From Dactylorhiza incarnata (taxonomy: Eukaryota; Streptophyta; Magnoliopsida; Asparagales; Orchidaceae), in NCBI GenBank assembly GCA_033032865.1, contig JAWHQI010000004.1:27882001-27946000 (forward strand): a DNA stretch of 64,000 bases. The letters are read 5' to 3'. The notes below the pieces were generated by a model. The model did no database searches, was not told the origin of the DNA, and worked only from the letters and a program-made list of their open reading frames with translations. Shown here piece by piece: positions 1 through 12,511 of the stretch; the stretch's first letter is position 1, and each line of letters opens with the position of its first letter. The position numbers and the translations under genes were made by a program.

Positions 1-816
1 CTAATGGAATCTTCATATCTCAATCTAAGTATGCTAAGGAATTAGTGAAAAGATTTGGTATGTCTGATTCTTCCACCATGAAGACACCCATGCCCTCTAA
101 TGATGTTGTTGATACTGATGAATCAGGGAAACCCGTTGATCAGAAAGTATTTAGAGCAATTGTTGGCTCATTACTTTATTTAACAGCAAGTAGGCCAGAT
201 ATAATGTTTGCTACCTGTATTTGTACTAGATTCCAAGTTAACCCCAAAGAATCTCATCTAATTTTATTAAAAAGAATTTTGAGATATATAAAGGGTTGCC
301 CTAATCTAGGACTTTGGTATCCAACAGCATCTGAATTTGAATTAACTGGATTCTCAGATTCAAATTATGCTGGATGCAGAGTAGACAGGAAAAGCACATC
401 AGGAACTTGTCAGTTTCTTGGTGATAGGCTTGTGTCTTGGTTTTGAAAGAAATAAACATCTGTGTCTACATCAACAGCTGAAGCTGAATACATAGCTGCA
501 GGCAGTTGCAACTCACAGATATTGTGGATACAAATCAGCTCCTAGACTATGGTGTCAACTTAAATAATTCAATTATATTTTGTGACAATACTAGTGCAAT
601 ATCTATAGCACAAATCCAGTTCTCCATAGTATGACTAAACACATAGAGATTAGGCACCACTTCCTTAGGGATAATGTGGATAAAAACAAAATTTGCCTAC
701 AGTTCATCTCTACTAATTTGCAAAGAGCTGATATTTTCACCAAGCCCTTGGATGAAAAGAAACATATCTTCTTTATAAATCATCTAGGTATGATAGATGG
801 AGACTCAATCTGTTAA
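1..816 (+). pseudogene. Ty1/copia pol 3' end (reverse transcriptase tail and RNase H), decayed
   Basis: This is the C-terminal part of a copia polyprotein, which would copy element RNA into DNA and degrade the RNA strand. The frame from 45 shows the end of the reverse transcriptase (VGSLLYLTASRPDIMFA) and RNase H landmarks (GFSDSNYAGC, DRKSTSGTCQFLG). After SWF the frame meets TGA (444-446) and then TAA, where other copia elements continue with KKQTSVSTSTAEAEYIA; the TAEAEYIAAG part is still readable around 477-502. A further piece at 631-816 gives the usual copia ending (KHIEIRHHFLRD, LQRADIFTKPL) and stops before 817. Several stops and at least one frame change make it non-functional. The 5' part of the element lies outside the window. 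Lineage Sirevirus is inferred from the downstream polypurine cluster and LTR. Confidence 0.9.
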
Positions 817-1751
817 AAAATTAAGTTTTCTACTTACCCATCTCTTCATTGAACTGAGCTCGACGAAATCAAGTTTTTTGTCGAACGGAGATCGACGAAG
901 TCATCAAGTTTGTCAAACCGAGATCGACGAAAACTCATTTTTCGTCGAACCCAGTTTTCTGGAGCTTCTTTTTATTTCAGCCCGTCATCATTAATCAAAT
1001 TTTTTATTTTAGCTGAATATCTACAGAATTGTTTCTCTTCTTAGTTCCCTTTGCACTTGATCTCTATTTTAGTGTGCTGGAACAATAGCAATGACAATCT
1101 TGCATACTTCCCTACCTCCATCAAATGTCCCTTCTTCAAGGGGACTAGCTTCAGGCCTCCCTGAAACTAGGCAGGGGGAGAAGTTTTTATGAACAAGCTC
1201 CATTTGATGTAGTGTTTTGCTCAGGGGGAGTTGTTCTATAAACTAGGCAAAAGGAGAAAGTTGAAGAACCTCCAGTCTCAGGGGGAAACACTCTCAGGGG
1301 GAGATACCTTCAGAAAGGGCAAGATGACAAGCACAGCTAATCAGAATTATGAAGTTGTTCAGATTAGAAAGCAGATTGCAGCATTTGTATGCAGATTCAG
1401 AATACAGTTTTGGATTTAAAAGAAGCAGCAGATAACATATTCATAATATAAAGATTCAGTTCAGGTCAAATTCAGAAAGCTGAAACATAGTAGATACAAT
1501 TCAGTTACAGATCAGAATTCAGAACAATACGGTTCAGACAATATCAAATTTCAGAATTCAGATGTCAGAATTCAGAAGAAAGACAAAGGTTCTTTTTATT
1601 AGTTTTATTTTCAATGTAATTTCAAAACTCAGAGTATCACATTCTATATCTAATGAAACAATTAAAATATATCAGATATATATATGCTCTGTTGTTTTTG
1701 CTGTATTATTGTTTGTTTATTTTCAATTTTTGTCAAATAGTGTCCTAACCC
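817..1751 (+). other. Sirevirus-like 3' internal region, non-coding
   Basis: Between the end of pol and the 3' LTR I see no credible protein. Two things stand out. Positions 855-955 hold several copies of a TCGACGAA/TTCGTCGAA motif. Positions 1160-1305 hold repeated polypurine words (CAGGGGGAG and close variants near 1168, 1214, 1275 and 1294). Repeated polypurine tracts upstream of the 3' LTR are a known hallmark of Sireviruses. The stretch 1420-1750 is A/T-rich with many ATTCAGA words and nothing recognisable. Confidence 0.7.
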
Positions 1752-1765
1752 AAATAGGGGGAGAT
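1752..1765 (+). other. Polypurine tract of the copia element
   Basis: A purine run with GGGGGAGA lies directly before the TGTTGGAAC start of the 3' LTR. It is the expected primer site for plus-strand DNA synthesis. Confidence 0.85.
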
Positions 1766-3820
1766 TGTTGGAACAACCCTATTTCTAATTTGGGCTAGGA
1801 TCACTATATGTTGACTAAGGACAAAGTTGACCCCAATGTATAGTTTATGGGTCAAGAGTTTAGGCTGTTAGAACTAGAGAAATCATTCAGATTCTGCGTT
1901 CGACGAACGACTACCTGCGTTTGACGAACGACGCTCTGTGGTCGATGAAATCTTTCAAGTTCTGCGTTCGACGAACGGCATGCTCTCTGCGTTCAACGAA
2001 CAGCTTGCATTCTGCGTTCAACGAACGGCATGCTCTCTTCATTCAACGAATGACATATTCTCTGCGTTCGACGAACGGCTATCTGCGTTCGACGAACGGC
2101 ATTCTGCGCTCGACAAAATCCAGCCATCTCAGCGGTTCAGAGGTCGACGAACAGATTGTCTCAGCGGTCGATGAACAGCTCAAATCTCAGCGGTCGACGA
2201 ACCCGTCTCAGCGGTCGAAGAATTTGTCTAAGTGCAGCACTCGACTAATTATATTCTGCGGTCGACGAAATTTGCAAAGCTCAGCGGTCGTCGATTTTGC
2301 TCAGCTCAGTGGTCAACGATTTTGCTCAAGCTCAGCAGTCGACGAATTTATCCAGCTCAGCGGTCGACAATTTTGCTCAAGCTCAGCGGTCGACGAATCT
2401 ATCCAGGCTCAGCAGTCGACGAATCCTTCCGTTCGACGAACTCCAGTCTGCGTTCGACAAATACCTTCAGATCGACGAAAGTTCTCCACAGCTCAACAAA
2501 ATTGATCATTCCAGCAAGATTTTTTTGAGTTCGACGAACTAAATATTGCGTTCGACGAAAATTATTGAGATCGACGAAAATTCTCTACACAGCAGATTTA
2601 TTTCAGAAAGAATATATTTACTCATTCTCTGAACTCAGATCGACTACAGCAACGGCTCTTTCTATCAGATCAAGTAAGGAAAATATATTTCATTTATTAT
2701 TCCAAGATTATAGCCGTTGACATTCCTCGAAAAAGGACATATCCATGGAAAAGGAAAGAGATTACGGCGCAGCAGATTTACAGTTCCCAAAAGGATTGAT
2801 TAAAGATTATTTTATTCTTTAATTCAAGGGATGTGATTTTCAAATCTTATCAAGAGAATAAGGAAGAAGATAAAAAAGATTATCTCTCAGTTTTCACGAC
2901 AAGAAAAATACACAGAACATATTACAGATTTTCTGCACAAAAAAAGAAGAAAGCTACAGGAAGAACAAGAAGAACAAAAGCTAACAGATCTTCATCTTCT
3001 TCCTCCTCCAGCAGCTCTTACATACTGAGAACATCATCAACACTTCTCTCAGTCATTTGCTGCAAGAATCAGAAAAGAAAGAAGAAGAAGAAAGAAGAAC
3101 AGAAAAAGCTTATACAAATCTTCTTCTTCCTTGAGCAACATTTATTTTCTGAGAACATTTCCTTTCATCTCTCAGTCATCAGCTGCAAGCACAGATCTCC
3201 AAAGAGCAACAAACAATATGAGAAGCATTCTTGTCTCTCAAATTTATCAGCTATCAGGAAGGACATTTCTTTCAAGAGAAATCTCCAGCCAATCTATTGT
3301 CAACAATTTCATATCAGACAGGGAGCTTTTCAACTTCCACTAGAGTCTTCTCTCAGCATCTTGACAGAGAAGAACATTTAAACCCCTCTCTATCGCATCT
3401 TGTACAGGGTTAAAACTCCCTTCAAAGGTTACCTCATTGGTGGCAAGACACCTGATCAAAAAATCTAGTTGGTTTTGAGCACCATATCAAAAGCTCTGTG
3501 GTGTGTCGACACCTGAACAAAAACCCCTTGGTGTGAGGGCACCTGATCAAAAATCCTAGTGGATTCCTACCAAGGGTGGTAGAAGAGTAGACGTGCCCAG
3601 ATTTATTGGGGAACTACTATAGCTCCTTGTGTCTTATGTGTTTGTTTTACTTTTCTGTGTTTGTGCTGTGTTGATTTTTTTATTTAGTTTTTGTAAATCA
3701 CTCTATACACATATATATATATATCAGTATTTTTAATTCCGCTATAAAACTAAGGGAAATATTTTAAAACTCTATTCACCCCCCCCCCCCCCCCCTCTAG
3801 AGTTAATTTAATATCTAACC
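1766..3820 (+). repeat. 3' LTR of the Sirevirus-like copia element
   Basis: The LTR begins TGTTGGAACAACCC immediately after the polypurine tract and runs about 2 kb. The end is placed near 3820 because the interrupted Tat reading frame resumes at 3825-3840 (FIQAHSI). I could not see a clean CA end or the target duplication, because the 5' LTR is outside the window. The part 1890-2585 is dense in the palindrome CGTTCGACGAACG and variants. The 3' part holds a run of about 17 C (3779-3795) after ATTCA, typical of SIRE-type LTR ends. Confidence 0.8.
1890..2585 (+). repeat. CGTTCGACGAACG palindrome cluster in the Sirevirus LTR
   Basis: More than twenty exact or near copies of GTTCGACGAA or GGTCGACGAA occur in 700 bases, in both orientations. 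The copy at 1897-1909 is a perfect palindrome around one base. Early copies are spaced irregularly with words such as TCTGC between them; later copies use CTCAGCGGTCGACGAA. Clusters of LTR palindromes are known in Sireviruses and are thought to be regulatory, but this exact word is not one I recognise. Confidence 0.85.
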
Positions 3821-4469
3821 TCCACTTTCATCCAGGCTCATTCCATCAAGGTGGTAACTGATCACCCCCTTCGCAACATTATGGAAGGAGTCGAACACTC
3901 GGGGAGGTTGGCTAAGTGGTCGGTGGAGCTAAGTGAATTCGATATCTCGTATGTGCCCACATTGTCCATAAAAGCCCAAGCACTGGCGGACTTTTTGGCA
4001 GACTATGTGACCGAGGTGGAAGAGTCCGAGCTACCCAACTCAGTGGACTGGAGGATGTTGGTCGACGGAGCCTCAGGAAAGCATTCCTTTGGGGGAGGGG
4101 TGGTTTTGGTAAGCCCACAAGGGACAAGGATCGAGCAGGCGATCAATATTTATTTTCCCCTCACCAACAATTAGGTCGAGTACGAAGCCGTGATTGCAGG
4201 CCTCCGCCTGGCCCAGGAATTGGGAGTGCAAGATGTGGAGGTTTCAACGGATTCCAAGGTGGTGGCTTGTCAGGTAAGGGGGAGTTTGAGGTGAAGGAGT
4301 CGACTCTTCAGCGATACTTAGAAAAGGTCAAGGGGCTCATTGGACAGTTCTGCACCTTCTCGATCCATCATGTGCCAAGGGAGGAGAGTGTCGCGGAGGA
4401 CCTCCTGGCCAAATTCGGTTCCAGGGTAGGGGCACGGTGTCGGACCTCTTCTGACTGTCCATCGAGGAG
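3821..4469 (+). pseudogene. Tat-type Ty3/gypsy RNase H and archaeal-type RNase H, frameshifted
   Basis: The frame resumes from the copia insertion with the end of the classical RNase H (VVTDHPLRNIM, GRLAKWSVELSEFDI, KAQALADFLADY). It is followed by a second RNase H of the archaeal type (WRMLVDGASG, then VEYEAVIAGLRLAQELG, then VSTDSKVVACQV, with D-E-D catalytic positions visible). A second RNase H before integrase is diagnostic of the Tat lineage. Breaks: TAG at 4172-4174 in the middle of the domain, a missing base near 4283 that shifts the frame, and another shift near 4430. The copia insertion has separated it from the reverse transcriptase. Confidence 0.88.
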
Positions 4470-5756
4470 GTGGAACTGATGGAATTAGTCCAGCGAGCAT
4501 CCTGGATGGACCCCTTCATCACCATCCTTACGTCGGGGAAGTTCCCCGAGGGGGATGTGGACAAACGATGGTTCAGGTATAAGTCGGCATATTACTATTT
4601 GCATGCAGGAGGGTTATATCGGAAGATGCTCTCGGGGCTCCTAGACCGTTGTGTAGCGGAGGAGGAGTTCCCGAGGGTCCTGGAAGAGATCCACTCAGGA
4701 GAATGCGGCAGTCACACCAGGAGTCAAACCTTGGAGGGGAGAGTGCTGAGGCAAGGCTACTTTTGGCCTACCCTCAGCAAGGATGTTGTGGAGTTTGCAT
4801 GGAAGTGCTCAAAGTGTCAGGTATTCGCCCCTCTCCAGCTCCTGCCAGGCAAAAGACTCTGAACCATCACAGCTCCCTGGTCGTTTGCAGTATGGGGGTT
4901 GGACATGGTGGGTCCATTCCCTCAAGCGAGTGGTCAAAAAAAGTTCTTGCTAGTGATGATCAATTATTTCTCCAAGTGGTTGGAGGTGAATGATCTGGCC
5001 AAGGTAACATCTCAAGTAGTGAGAAATTTTATATGGGGTGAAATAATTTGCAGGCACGGGCTCCCGCTAGCCATTATCACGGATAATGGGCCACAGTTTG
5101 CCAGCGACGAATTCGTCGGCTTCTATACCCAGCTCGACATAGATCTTCAGTTTACGTCGGTCCACCACCCGAGGAGCAACGGGCAAGTGGAGGCGGAAAA
5201 TAAGATAATTGTGAATTTACTAAAGAAGAAGGTCGAGAACCTCAGGGGGAATTGGGTAGAGCAGTTACCCTCGGTCCTCTGGGCCCTGGAGACCACTCAG
5301 AACATGGCCACAGGGGAGACTCCGTTCAAGCTATCCTACAGGTCCGAGGTCGTCCTTCCAATAGAGTTTGAGGTGAAATCCCCTAGTGTGGTCGCCGCGG
5401 GAGAAGGGGATGAAGAATGGCTAGTGGAGAATGGGGAAGAGCAAAGTCTACTTCTGGACCTGGTGGAAGAGCTCCGGAACTTAGCCACCGTCCGACAGGA
5501 TGAGGTCAAGCGGCGGATGGCTCGATACTTCGACAAACACATCCGGGTGAAGGAGTTCAAGAAAGGAGACCTGGTCTTAAAGAAGGTCGATGCGGCCTGC
5601 AGGGGCGCTTCGGTAGGGAATCTCGAGCCCAACTAGGAAGGGTCGTATATTGTAGATGAGGTGCTCAAGTCGGGAGGGTACCACCTCCGGAATGTGGAAT
5701 GGGTACCTCTCGGCCGAGCTCGGAGCGGGGATGACCTAAAGCGTTTCTACCCTTAA
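4470..5756 (+). pseudogene. Tat-type Ty3/gypsy integrase, with internal stops
   Basis: Integrase would join element DNA to the host chromosome. The zinc-binding HHCC domain lies at about 4685-4830 (IHSGECGSH ... CSKCQVFA). The catalytic core follows, with D in LDMVGPF (near 4900), D in ITDNGPQFAS (5079-5108) and E in QVEAENKII (near 5195). The C-terminal region (FKKGDLVLKKV) ends in LKRFYP and TAA at 5754-5756. Two in-frame stops break it: TGA at 4860-4862, and TAG at 5634-5636 where relatives have tryptophan. It is in line with the RNase H region upstream, so this is one element. Confidence 0.9.
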
Positions 5757-6755
5757 ATTTGGTATATTGATGTGTTGCGTATTTGACTCATAACATGTTG
5801 TTTTCAAAGTCCTTCTAAGAAGGTGTCCTCAAGGAAACATTTGTGATGGATTGCCCCGGACGATCTCGATGTCGGGCTCTCACTCGCTAGTGGGTCTGGT
5901 TGATCTCGTGGAGAGGCTGGCAAGGTATCAAGTATTTTGTGATGGAATGTCCCAGACGATCCCGCTGTCGGGCTCTCACTAGTCGGTGGGTCAGGTTGAT
6001 CTCGCGGAGAGGCTGGCAAGGTAGTAAGTTTTTGTGTCGAAATACTCCGGACGATCCCGTTGTCGGGCTCTCACTAGCCGGTGGGTCAGGTTGATCTCGC
6101 GGAGAGGCTGACAAGGTAGTAATTTTTTGTGCTGGAATGCCCCGGACGATCCCGCTGTCGGGCTCTCACTAGCCGGTGGGTCAGGTTGATCTCGCGGAGA
6201 GGCTGGCAAGGTATCAAGTATTTTATGCTAGAATGCCCTGGACGATCCTGCTGTCGGGATCTCACTAGTCGGTGGGTCAGGTCGATCTCGCGGAGAGGCT
6301 GGCAAGGTATCAAGTATTTTATGCTGGAATGCCCTGAACGATCCCATTGTAGGGGTCTCACTAGCCGGTGGGTCAGGTCGATTTCGCGGAGAGGGGGGCA
6401 AGTGAGTTGTTCGTGTTGATGGGCTCGGTTCGCAAAATCTCTCAAGGTGGGGTCTACACGGGGCGAGCCCCGGGGCTCGCTCACGTGAGAATAAAAAAGC
6501 AACACCAGATGAAAAATGCATGTCCAATGGTAACAACGAGACGGCTAAATACGATGGCAACAAGACTCGTCGGGTCGGGCCCTGGCTCGCGACAACACAT
6601 GGAGAATTTCTATGCAATGCCTAAAATCAGCGAGTCAGGGGGTCCGCCGGCATGTTAGTTAACAAGCAGCACTAGTCGCACGGTTGGGCGAGCGAGGCAG
6701 GCTAACATCGACCCCGCTCGCAAGGGCCCTAATGGGGCGAGCCAGAGGCGCGGAG
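5757..6755 (+). repeat. 95-bp tandem repeats and 3' untranslated tail of the Tat element
   Basis: After pol there are six tandem copies of a 94-97 bp unit between about 5843 and 6413. Each contains CTCACTAG, GTGGGTCAGG and a GATCTCGCGGAGAGGCTGGC block; successive GATCTCG anchors fall at 5902, 5999, 6093, 6188, 6284 and 6380. Tandem repeats between pol and LTR are a known Tat feature. 6416-6755 is GC-rich with GGGGCGAGCC words and no gene. It ends where element E begins. Confidence 0.8.
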
Positions 6756-9700
6756 TGTAAGACCCCCCTCCCGGAACACAAGACACGGTCGAGGGGAGTC
6801 TTATTCCTAGGACAGCCGCCTTGCGGAAGCGCCAACACACGAGCTAGCCTCCCCCATAAGACGCCTATCCTGCCGGCCAAACCAACTGAACAGCGCCGAC
6901 CCATCAATAATGTAAAAGTAAGAAGCCATATATATTCACATAAGCAAGTGTCACAAAAACTATGGGACAGGAAGCTCCTGTACTATATCCGAGTGATAAA
7001 CGAAATGCCTCAAGGGCTATATCTCAAACTGTGCTCACATCTGTCACCGACGGTAGTGAGGGTATCGCGGCCTTCGGCCTTGTCGTCCTGACCTGGCTAT
7101 CCTCCTCCAGCGTCGTGCGCTACTGCTCCAGGGTGCGCTCCTAAAAAGAGGGACGTAGCAACCATTAGTCATAAAGACTAAGTGGCTTCACATCCGCTCC
7201 CCCGACGACTCCAAGGCACCGGGTGGTAGGAAAGGAAGAAATGGTGCAATATAAGCAATAATATATAAAGCAGGTGACAGGAATGGTTGTTGATGTATGT
7301 CGGTTGTATAACTACCCTAGTACTTGCAATAACTCTAACTAACAGGTCCATAAATAACAGTGGTTATATAAGCAAGTACTAGTAACAAGAAATCATGAGC
7401 AGAGTATCACAGAACCGAATTGAACTAAACTTATAAGGATGCTCATACAAGCTTATAAGTTAAGGATCTGAACATGAAGGTAACTCATCATATAAAGGTG
7501 CCCATACAAGTTTATATGATGAGGATCCAATGCGGTGCAATGCAATGATTATGAAGGATGAATGCAATGCAATGATTATGATATGATGACTCACCCATGC
7601 ATATTTGTTATGTCGACATATACCTTTAGTTCTCGCTTTTTGAGGGGTAGCTAACCGTCAGGCATCTCCTGTCGTGGCCAGACGGAGACAGTGGAACGAG
7701 CTCCTCCACTACTAGGAGGGTATGAACACTACCAGTCCTAGGCCTCTGTACGCCTCGGCGCTAAGAACACACAGCGGAGACCTTGCGTACTGCTCGCAAC
7801 ATGCTGAGCCTTCAAGGACACAGAAGGGGACTTGCGTAAGTGAGCACCAAGAGTCCAACCCAACCGGTCTAGAGTCTACCCGTCGGCTTCTGCCGGTGTC
7901 ACAATCAGCAATCCCGTAGACCCGCCACAAGTAATCCTCCAACCAGGATCATCACACCACCTTGTGTAAACCATGCACATTCATGAAATTCCCATGCACA
8001 TCCGTGCTATCAAGCACCCAGGGGCTCACGGTTGGAGCCATCTTACCTTTCACATCATACCGGTTCAACCGATGCTATTTAGCATCCAAGGCCCCCAACA
8101 ACCGGTTCCTTAACATTTCACCACAAGATATAATCATATCTTATAATCCACACCAAGCCATCAATGCTACTCATACCGAGTTGTCATGACTCTATGCTGT
8201 AGCGTGTGTTTAACATGGAAATTACCTTACTAGATCATGTAGGACTACTTGTGCGTTTAACGTCACGTTTCTAAAATACTGGTCCAGATGAGCACCTTAA
8301 CCTCTCTTTTCAACATAATAATTTATAGCGGCACACTTAATTATGGATTCGTTCTAAAACCAAATCCACTGAAACTTCTACTAAAAGCCATAATAAATGC
8401 CGGAATCATTACCACCAAATTTCGACCTCATTGTATTATGCAATACGTATTTACGGTGCTCTACATTTATATGACCATTGTAAACAATGTTAAACACTTA
8501 GATCTCGCCCATAATCAATGTTATTTACCTTCACCATCAACCACACATGCCCTTTTTACGATTCCACATATAACAAGCAATTAAAGGTTCATTTAAGGGG
8601 ACATCTCAACAGAAATAAATCTGAAATTATTATCACAGGTCCATACTAGCATGTACATGATTTATACAAAATTTCGGCCCAAGCGGCCTTCACATTCAGC
8701 ATTTATATCTCCTTCAAATTTATCAAATGAAACGGCAATAACTTTAATACCACTTATCTAACCATCATGAAATTCAACAGAGATCTGCAAATTGTTGTCA
8801 CCAATATCTCCACCAATTTTCATGAGCATCCGACCAATATTTTGAGAGAAATCCACAAATATTGAGATCGAAAGTCTTATGACACAGTTCACTAAAATTG
8901 GGTTTCTGGGTGCTACAGTTGTCCAAAAATTATGATCCACCCCATTTTGGAAAGCTGACATCAAGGGCTACTACATTCATGTTGAGTCCTAAACCCAGAT
9001 CCAAGTGGGTCCTACCTAAAATCTGCTCTGAAGTCAACAGCAACAATCTGGACAGCAAAACAGCACGCACTTAACCCATTCCAGCTTTCTGGACAGTCCA
9101 CTCGACTGGACTTGTAGGAAGCTACAGGTCACTTCAGAAAACGTGTAACCAATCGTCGGAAAGCTCTTTCCGAGGGCTACAACTTTTATGTTGAGCTCGA
9201 AGTCTAATTCCAGTTGGATCAAGCCTAATAATTGACTTGAACCCAGCTGCGCACAATTTTTCCTTAATAAGCAAGTGCAATGTTATAAATTGAAAACTTA
9301 TTTAGCAAGGGGGCTATCATCACCTTTATCACACAGTTTAATAAGTAACAACCCTAATTAACAGAGGATTTTTAACTGGGAATTACTCATCATCCTTCTC
9401 ACATAATAAATAATTTAAAATCCTACATAACAGGGGACTATTCATCATCTTCCCAAAAAACAAGGGTTAGGTCATTACACCTTCTCCCATCCAATACTCC
9501 CTCCATAGACCATGGATTTCAAAGAAATCAAATCCTATCTCTTCCTTTTGAAGAGAAGAAGTGATTGAAGGAACTTTCGCGGCAATTGGTGCCCTAACAA
9601 GAAAGATCTGGTTTGGTCTTTTCCTAGGAAACTCCATTAACTCACAAGCCAAGCTCTTTTGAGCTCAACAACTCTCCTAATTTTTCTCTACGATCTAGCA

Positions 9701-9848
9701 CCAAGGGAGAGGGGTCGGAAGTCACCTGATTTCCGGCCGACGATCGCGGTTGTCTCCTTGGCGGTATGACGACAGTTGGCCAAGCTCAATCCTTCTCCAA
9801 GCTTTGCTCCTTCCAAGCTCCAGGGATAAAAACCCCTTAGGGTGAAAG

Positions 9849-9908
9849 AAGAAAATGGAGAAGAAGAAGAAGAGAAGAAGAAGAAGAAGAGAAGAAGAAA
9901 GGAAGAAG
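9849..9908 (+). repeat. GAA-type microsatellite
   Basis: About 60 bases of GAAGAAGAA with GAGAAG interruptions lie inside the E LTR. They have no coding potential. Confidence 0.85.
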
Positions 9909-10114
9909 ATGAATACGTGTTATTCCACTTTTGGCTTAATAGAGAAGAGTTAATGGGATTTGAATTGATAGGTAATTAGGAGCATTAATGGCACTCCAAC
10001 TTCCTAAGAAATTAATTGAAACCCCAAGTCCTAACGTCAGCTTCCTATTGGACAACAATTCCACCTCTAGCCTCAAGATTTAAACACTTTAAGACAACAG
10101 CAGAAACTCCACAC

Positions 10115-10830
10115 AGGACCCGCACTTTCGTCGAACTGGACGGCTCTTTCGTCGAACGAACGGCTACAACTTTTGTTGAACTGCACTGCAACACTTTCGT
10201 CGAACGACACTTTCATCGAACACTTACAACTTCGTCGAATGCTGCCCCTTCGACTTTCGTCGAACGCTTCCCCTTCAACTTCGTCGAACGCTGCCCCTTC
10301 GACTTTCGTCGAACGCTGCCCCTTCCACTTTCGTCGAACGCTGCCCCTTCAACTTCGTCGAACGCTTCCCCTTCAACTTCGTCGAACGCTGCCCCTTCGA
10401 CTTTCGTCGAACGCTGCTCCTTCGACTTTCGTCGAACGCTGCACCTTCGACTTTCGTCGAATGCTGCCCCTTCGACTTTCGTCGAACGCTGCCCCTTCAA
10501 CATCGTCGAACGCTTCCCCTTCAACTTTGTCGAGCGCTGCTCCTTCGACTTTCGTCGAACGTTGCCCCTTTGACTTTCGTCGAACACTTCCCCTTCAACT
10601 TTGTCGAACGCTGCCCCTTCGACTTTCGTCGAACGCTGCCCCTTCGACTTTCGTCGAACGCTGCCCCTTCAACTTCGTCGAACTCTTCCCCTTCAACTTC
10701 GTCGAAAGCTGCCCCTTCGACTTTTGTCGAACGGAAGCACCTTAGTCGATCGCCGATCGGCTGCCTCTTCAACGATCGTCGAACGGCAGTACCTGCCCCT
10801 TCGACGATCGTCGAACGAAAGTTTGACATA
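10115..10830 (-). repeat. TTCGTCGAAC tandem array in the E LTR
   Basis: About twenty-five copies of TTCGTCGAAC are joined by GCTGCCCCTTCGAC or short variants, giving units of roughly 22-27 bases. The core is the reverse complement of the GTTCGACGAA core in the Sirevirus LTR. The right-hand end holds the perfect palindrome CGACGATCGTCG (10802-10813). On minus, a weak TATA-like word (TTTAAATC, about 10078-10085) follows the array, so it sits where an upstream promoter region would be. Long apparent ORFs here arise from the repeat. Confidence 0.88.
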
Positions 10831-11113
10831 AAAGCAGCTTACTCTGCTGCTGCTGCCCATCGATGGGATGGGAGGTCGATATTGTCTTGAAGTTTACCAA
10901 ATTCTTCTAAACTACCCCAACATCCTACCCGAGCTCAAACTCAGCTCCAGAACACCAGAATAAGCTTCAATTAGGGTAAGTAAATTAATCATCACTTGCT
11001 GACCGTAACTCAAACCTGATCACCTCCGGGTCCTAGGGCTTCTACCGAGTCTGAGTCAACCTCCGGTGACACAACACACATATGAGGGGCCTAGCGTGCA
11101 CTGGGATGTTACA

Positions 11114-12511
11114 AATCCAATAAATGAAGAAATAATTTCGTCGCGGAAATTTAAGTTGAGGTTATGGGGTTTAAGTTCAGATCACCAAAAGTCATCTGGA
11201 GTACACTTTAAATCCCACTCACCACTAGTGAGGGTCACAACTCATTCACATCACCTCACTTCCAGTTTCTCTTGTGTGTACTTCTGCTATACTTCATGAC
11301 ACTTATAATCCAAATTATGCATAGAGAAATCTTAAGCGTCTCCCATCCTGATGCAAACATAATTATTGCGGTGATAAGACATAGTTGGGTTTATAACCAT
11401 GCCCACTCCACGGGCAGGTTGGAATCAACTGAAACCCATACTCCCTTGTTCCCTCACCTTAATAAACCAACTTCCATTGCACCTTTGATCTAAACCCCCC
11501 TTAAAATCAGTGACCCCGATACATATGAGGTTACTACTCGTGCCTCCGGAAAAAATTTAGAATCCTCCTCCAAGGAAGTCATGTGCTTTAGATTTGCAAA
11601 AATAAATTGATTCTTCCAATCCCAAGCATCGTTATCCAAATAACGTGTAACACTTTCAACATCATCACTTCTGTGCATCCAAAATTTTTGCCTTAAATGA
11701 GGATGGCCTCAAAGTCAAACACGGGAACAACCATAAAATTCACGATGTCATATCCTTGGGTCAAACCTCAAATACCCAAACAGTTATTGTACCCGCAAGA
11801 TCATCTCTCTTATGTATTAAAATGTAGAAGAAAGCCTCAGTCTCATCTTCTAGTACAACCATCATTATCCATATCATTATCAATCGCCTCCATCAATGTC
11901 ATCTCGTCCGAGGCAATCATTCATACAACACGCATCTTTTACACTTAGCACGACATCCACTTGATATTAAGTTTCAACAATCGTTATGATCACCTTATAA
12001 TAATTCATGTGCAAGGGCATTCATGCAAAAGCCACCAACCAAGTCCAGTATCAAGTTATGGCAAGATAATTACAATGGTCAAACATCATGGATGTTTACC
12101 GCTTGGCTTGAAATCCCTATAATAGTCAAGTCCTGCAATCACGCCACCGTACTTGCCATTACATTATGCCCTTTCAATCCATCAATTACCAAAAATGATG
12201 TTACTAGCTCAAGGGTTTAAGCTCAGGAAGCTTTTATGTTTCCAAGTAGTTTCCAAATTCCGCACGTGATCATCTGATAATGCTTATCAATTATTTCTGG
12301 TGATATTATGAATCGTTATCGAGGCTCAAAGTAAGGTGAATCCATGACTCTACACCTCGCATGGGTTATAATCACATCATTCCCTTCAAATAACACATGA
12401 CCTTGAGTCAAGTGTTATTTTTGTCTACTCCCGGTTCTACTTAGATTTGCACCAGATTCAAAAATTGGTGTTACTTTTATCTCATGATTTAAATCATTTC
12501 ATTTAAGGGCT
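11114..12511 (-). other. Element E interior, 3' segment (non-coding)
   Basis: Next to the LTR, 11134-11151 holds the inverted motif AATTTCG...CGGAAATT that precedes the 3' LTR in Tekay-type chromoviruses. A G-rich polypurine tract, expected between that motif and the LTR, is absent. The remainder has only short frames with no family resemblance. It ends in GGGCT (12507-12511), the target duplication of element A. Confidence 0.7.
12507..12511 (+). other. Left target duplication of element A (GGGCT)
   Basis: GGGCT directly precedes the first TGATGAG LTR start. It is repeated exactly at 25153-25157 after the last LTR end. Confidence 0.9.

Larger units (their letters stand above)
6756..11113 (-). 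repeat. Element E 3' LTR, 4.36 kb
   Basis: The LTR runs on minus from TGTAACATCCC at 11113 to GGTCTTACA at 6756. No coding sequence is visible in its 4.36 kb. It includes a palindrome-rich tandem array (10115-10830) and a GAA-rich microsatellite (9849-9908). Compared with the right copy it has about 2.2 kb more (roughly 8615-10785), so the right copy has lost that part, including the array. The left flank 6751-6755 is CGGAG; no matching duplication was found at the other end. Confidence 0.8.

Noticed and set aside
1921..2542. Frames of up to 194 codons in the Sirevirus LTR
   Set aside because: Same cause: the palindrome array lacks stops in several frames. LTRs of this type are non-coding.
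10016..10890. Several long overlapping frames on both strands
   Set aside because: They arise from the TTCGTCGAAC tandem array without stops and give repetitive S/T/R/P-rich peptides in every frame.
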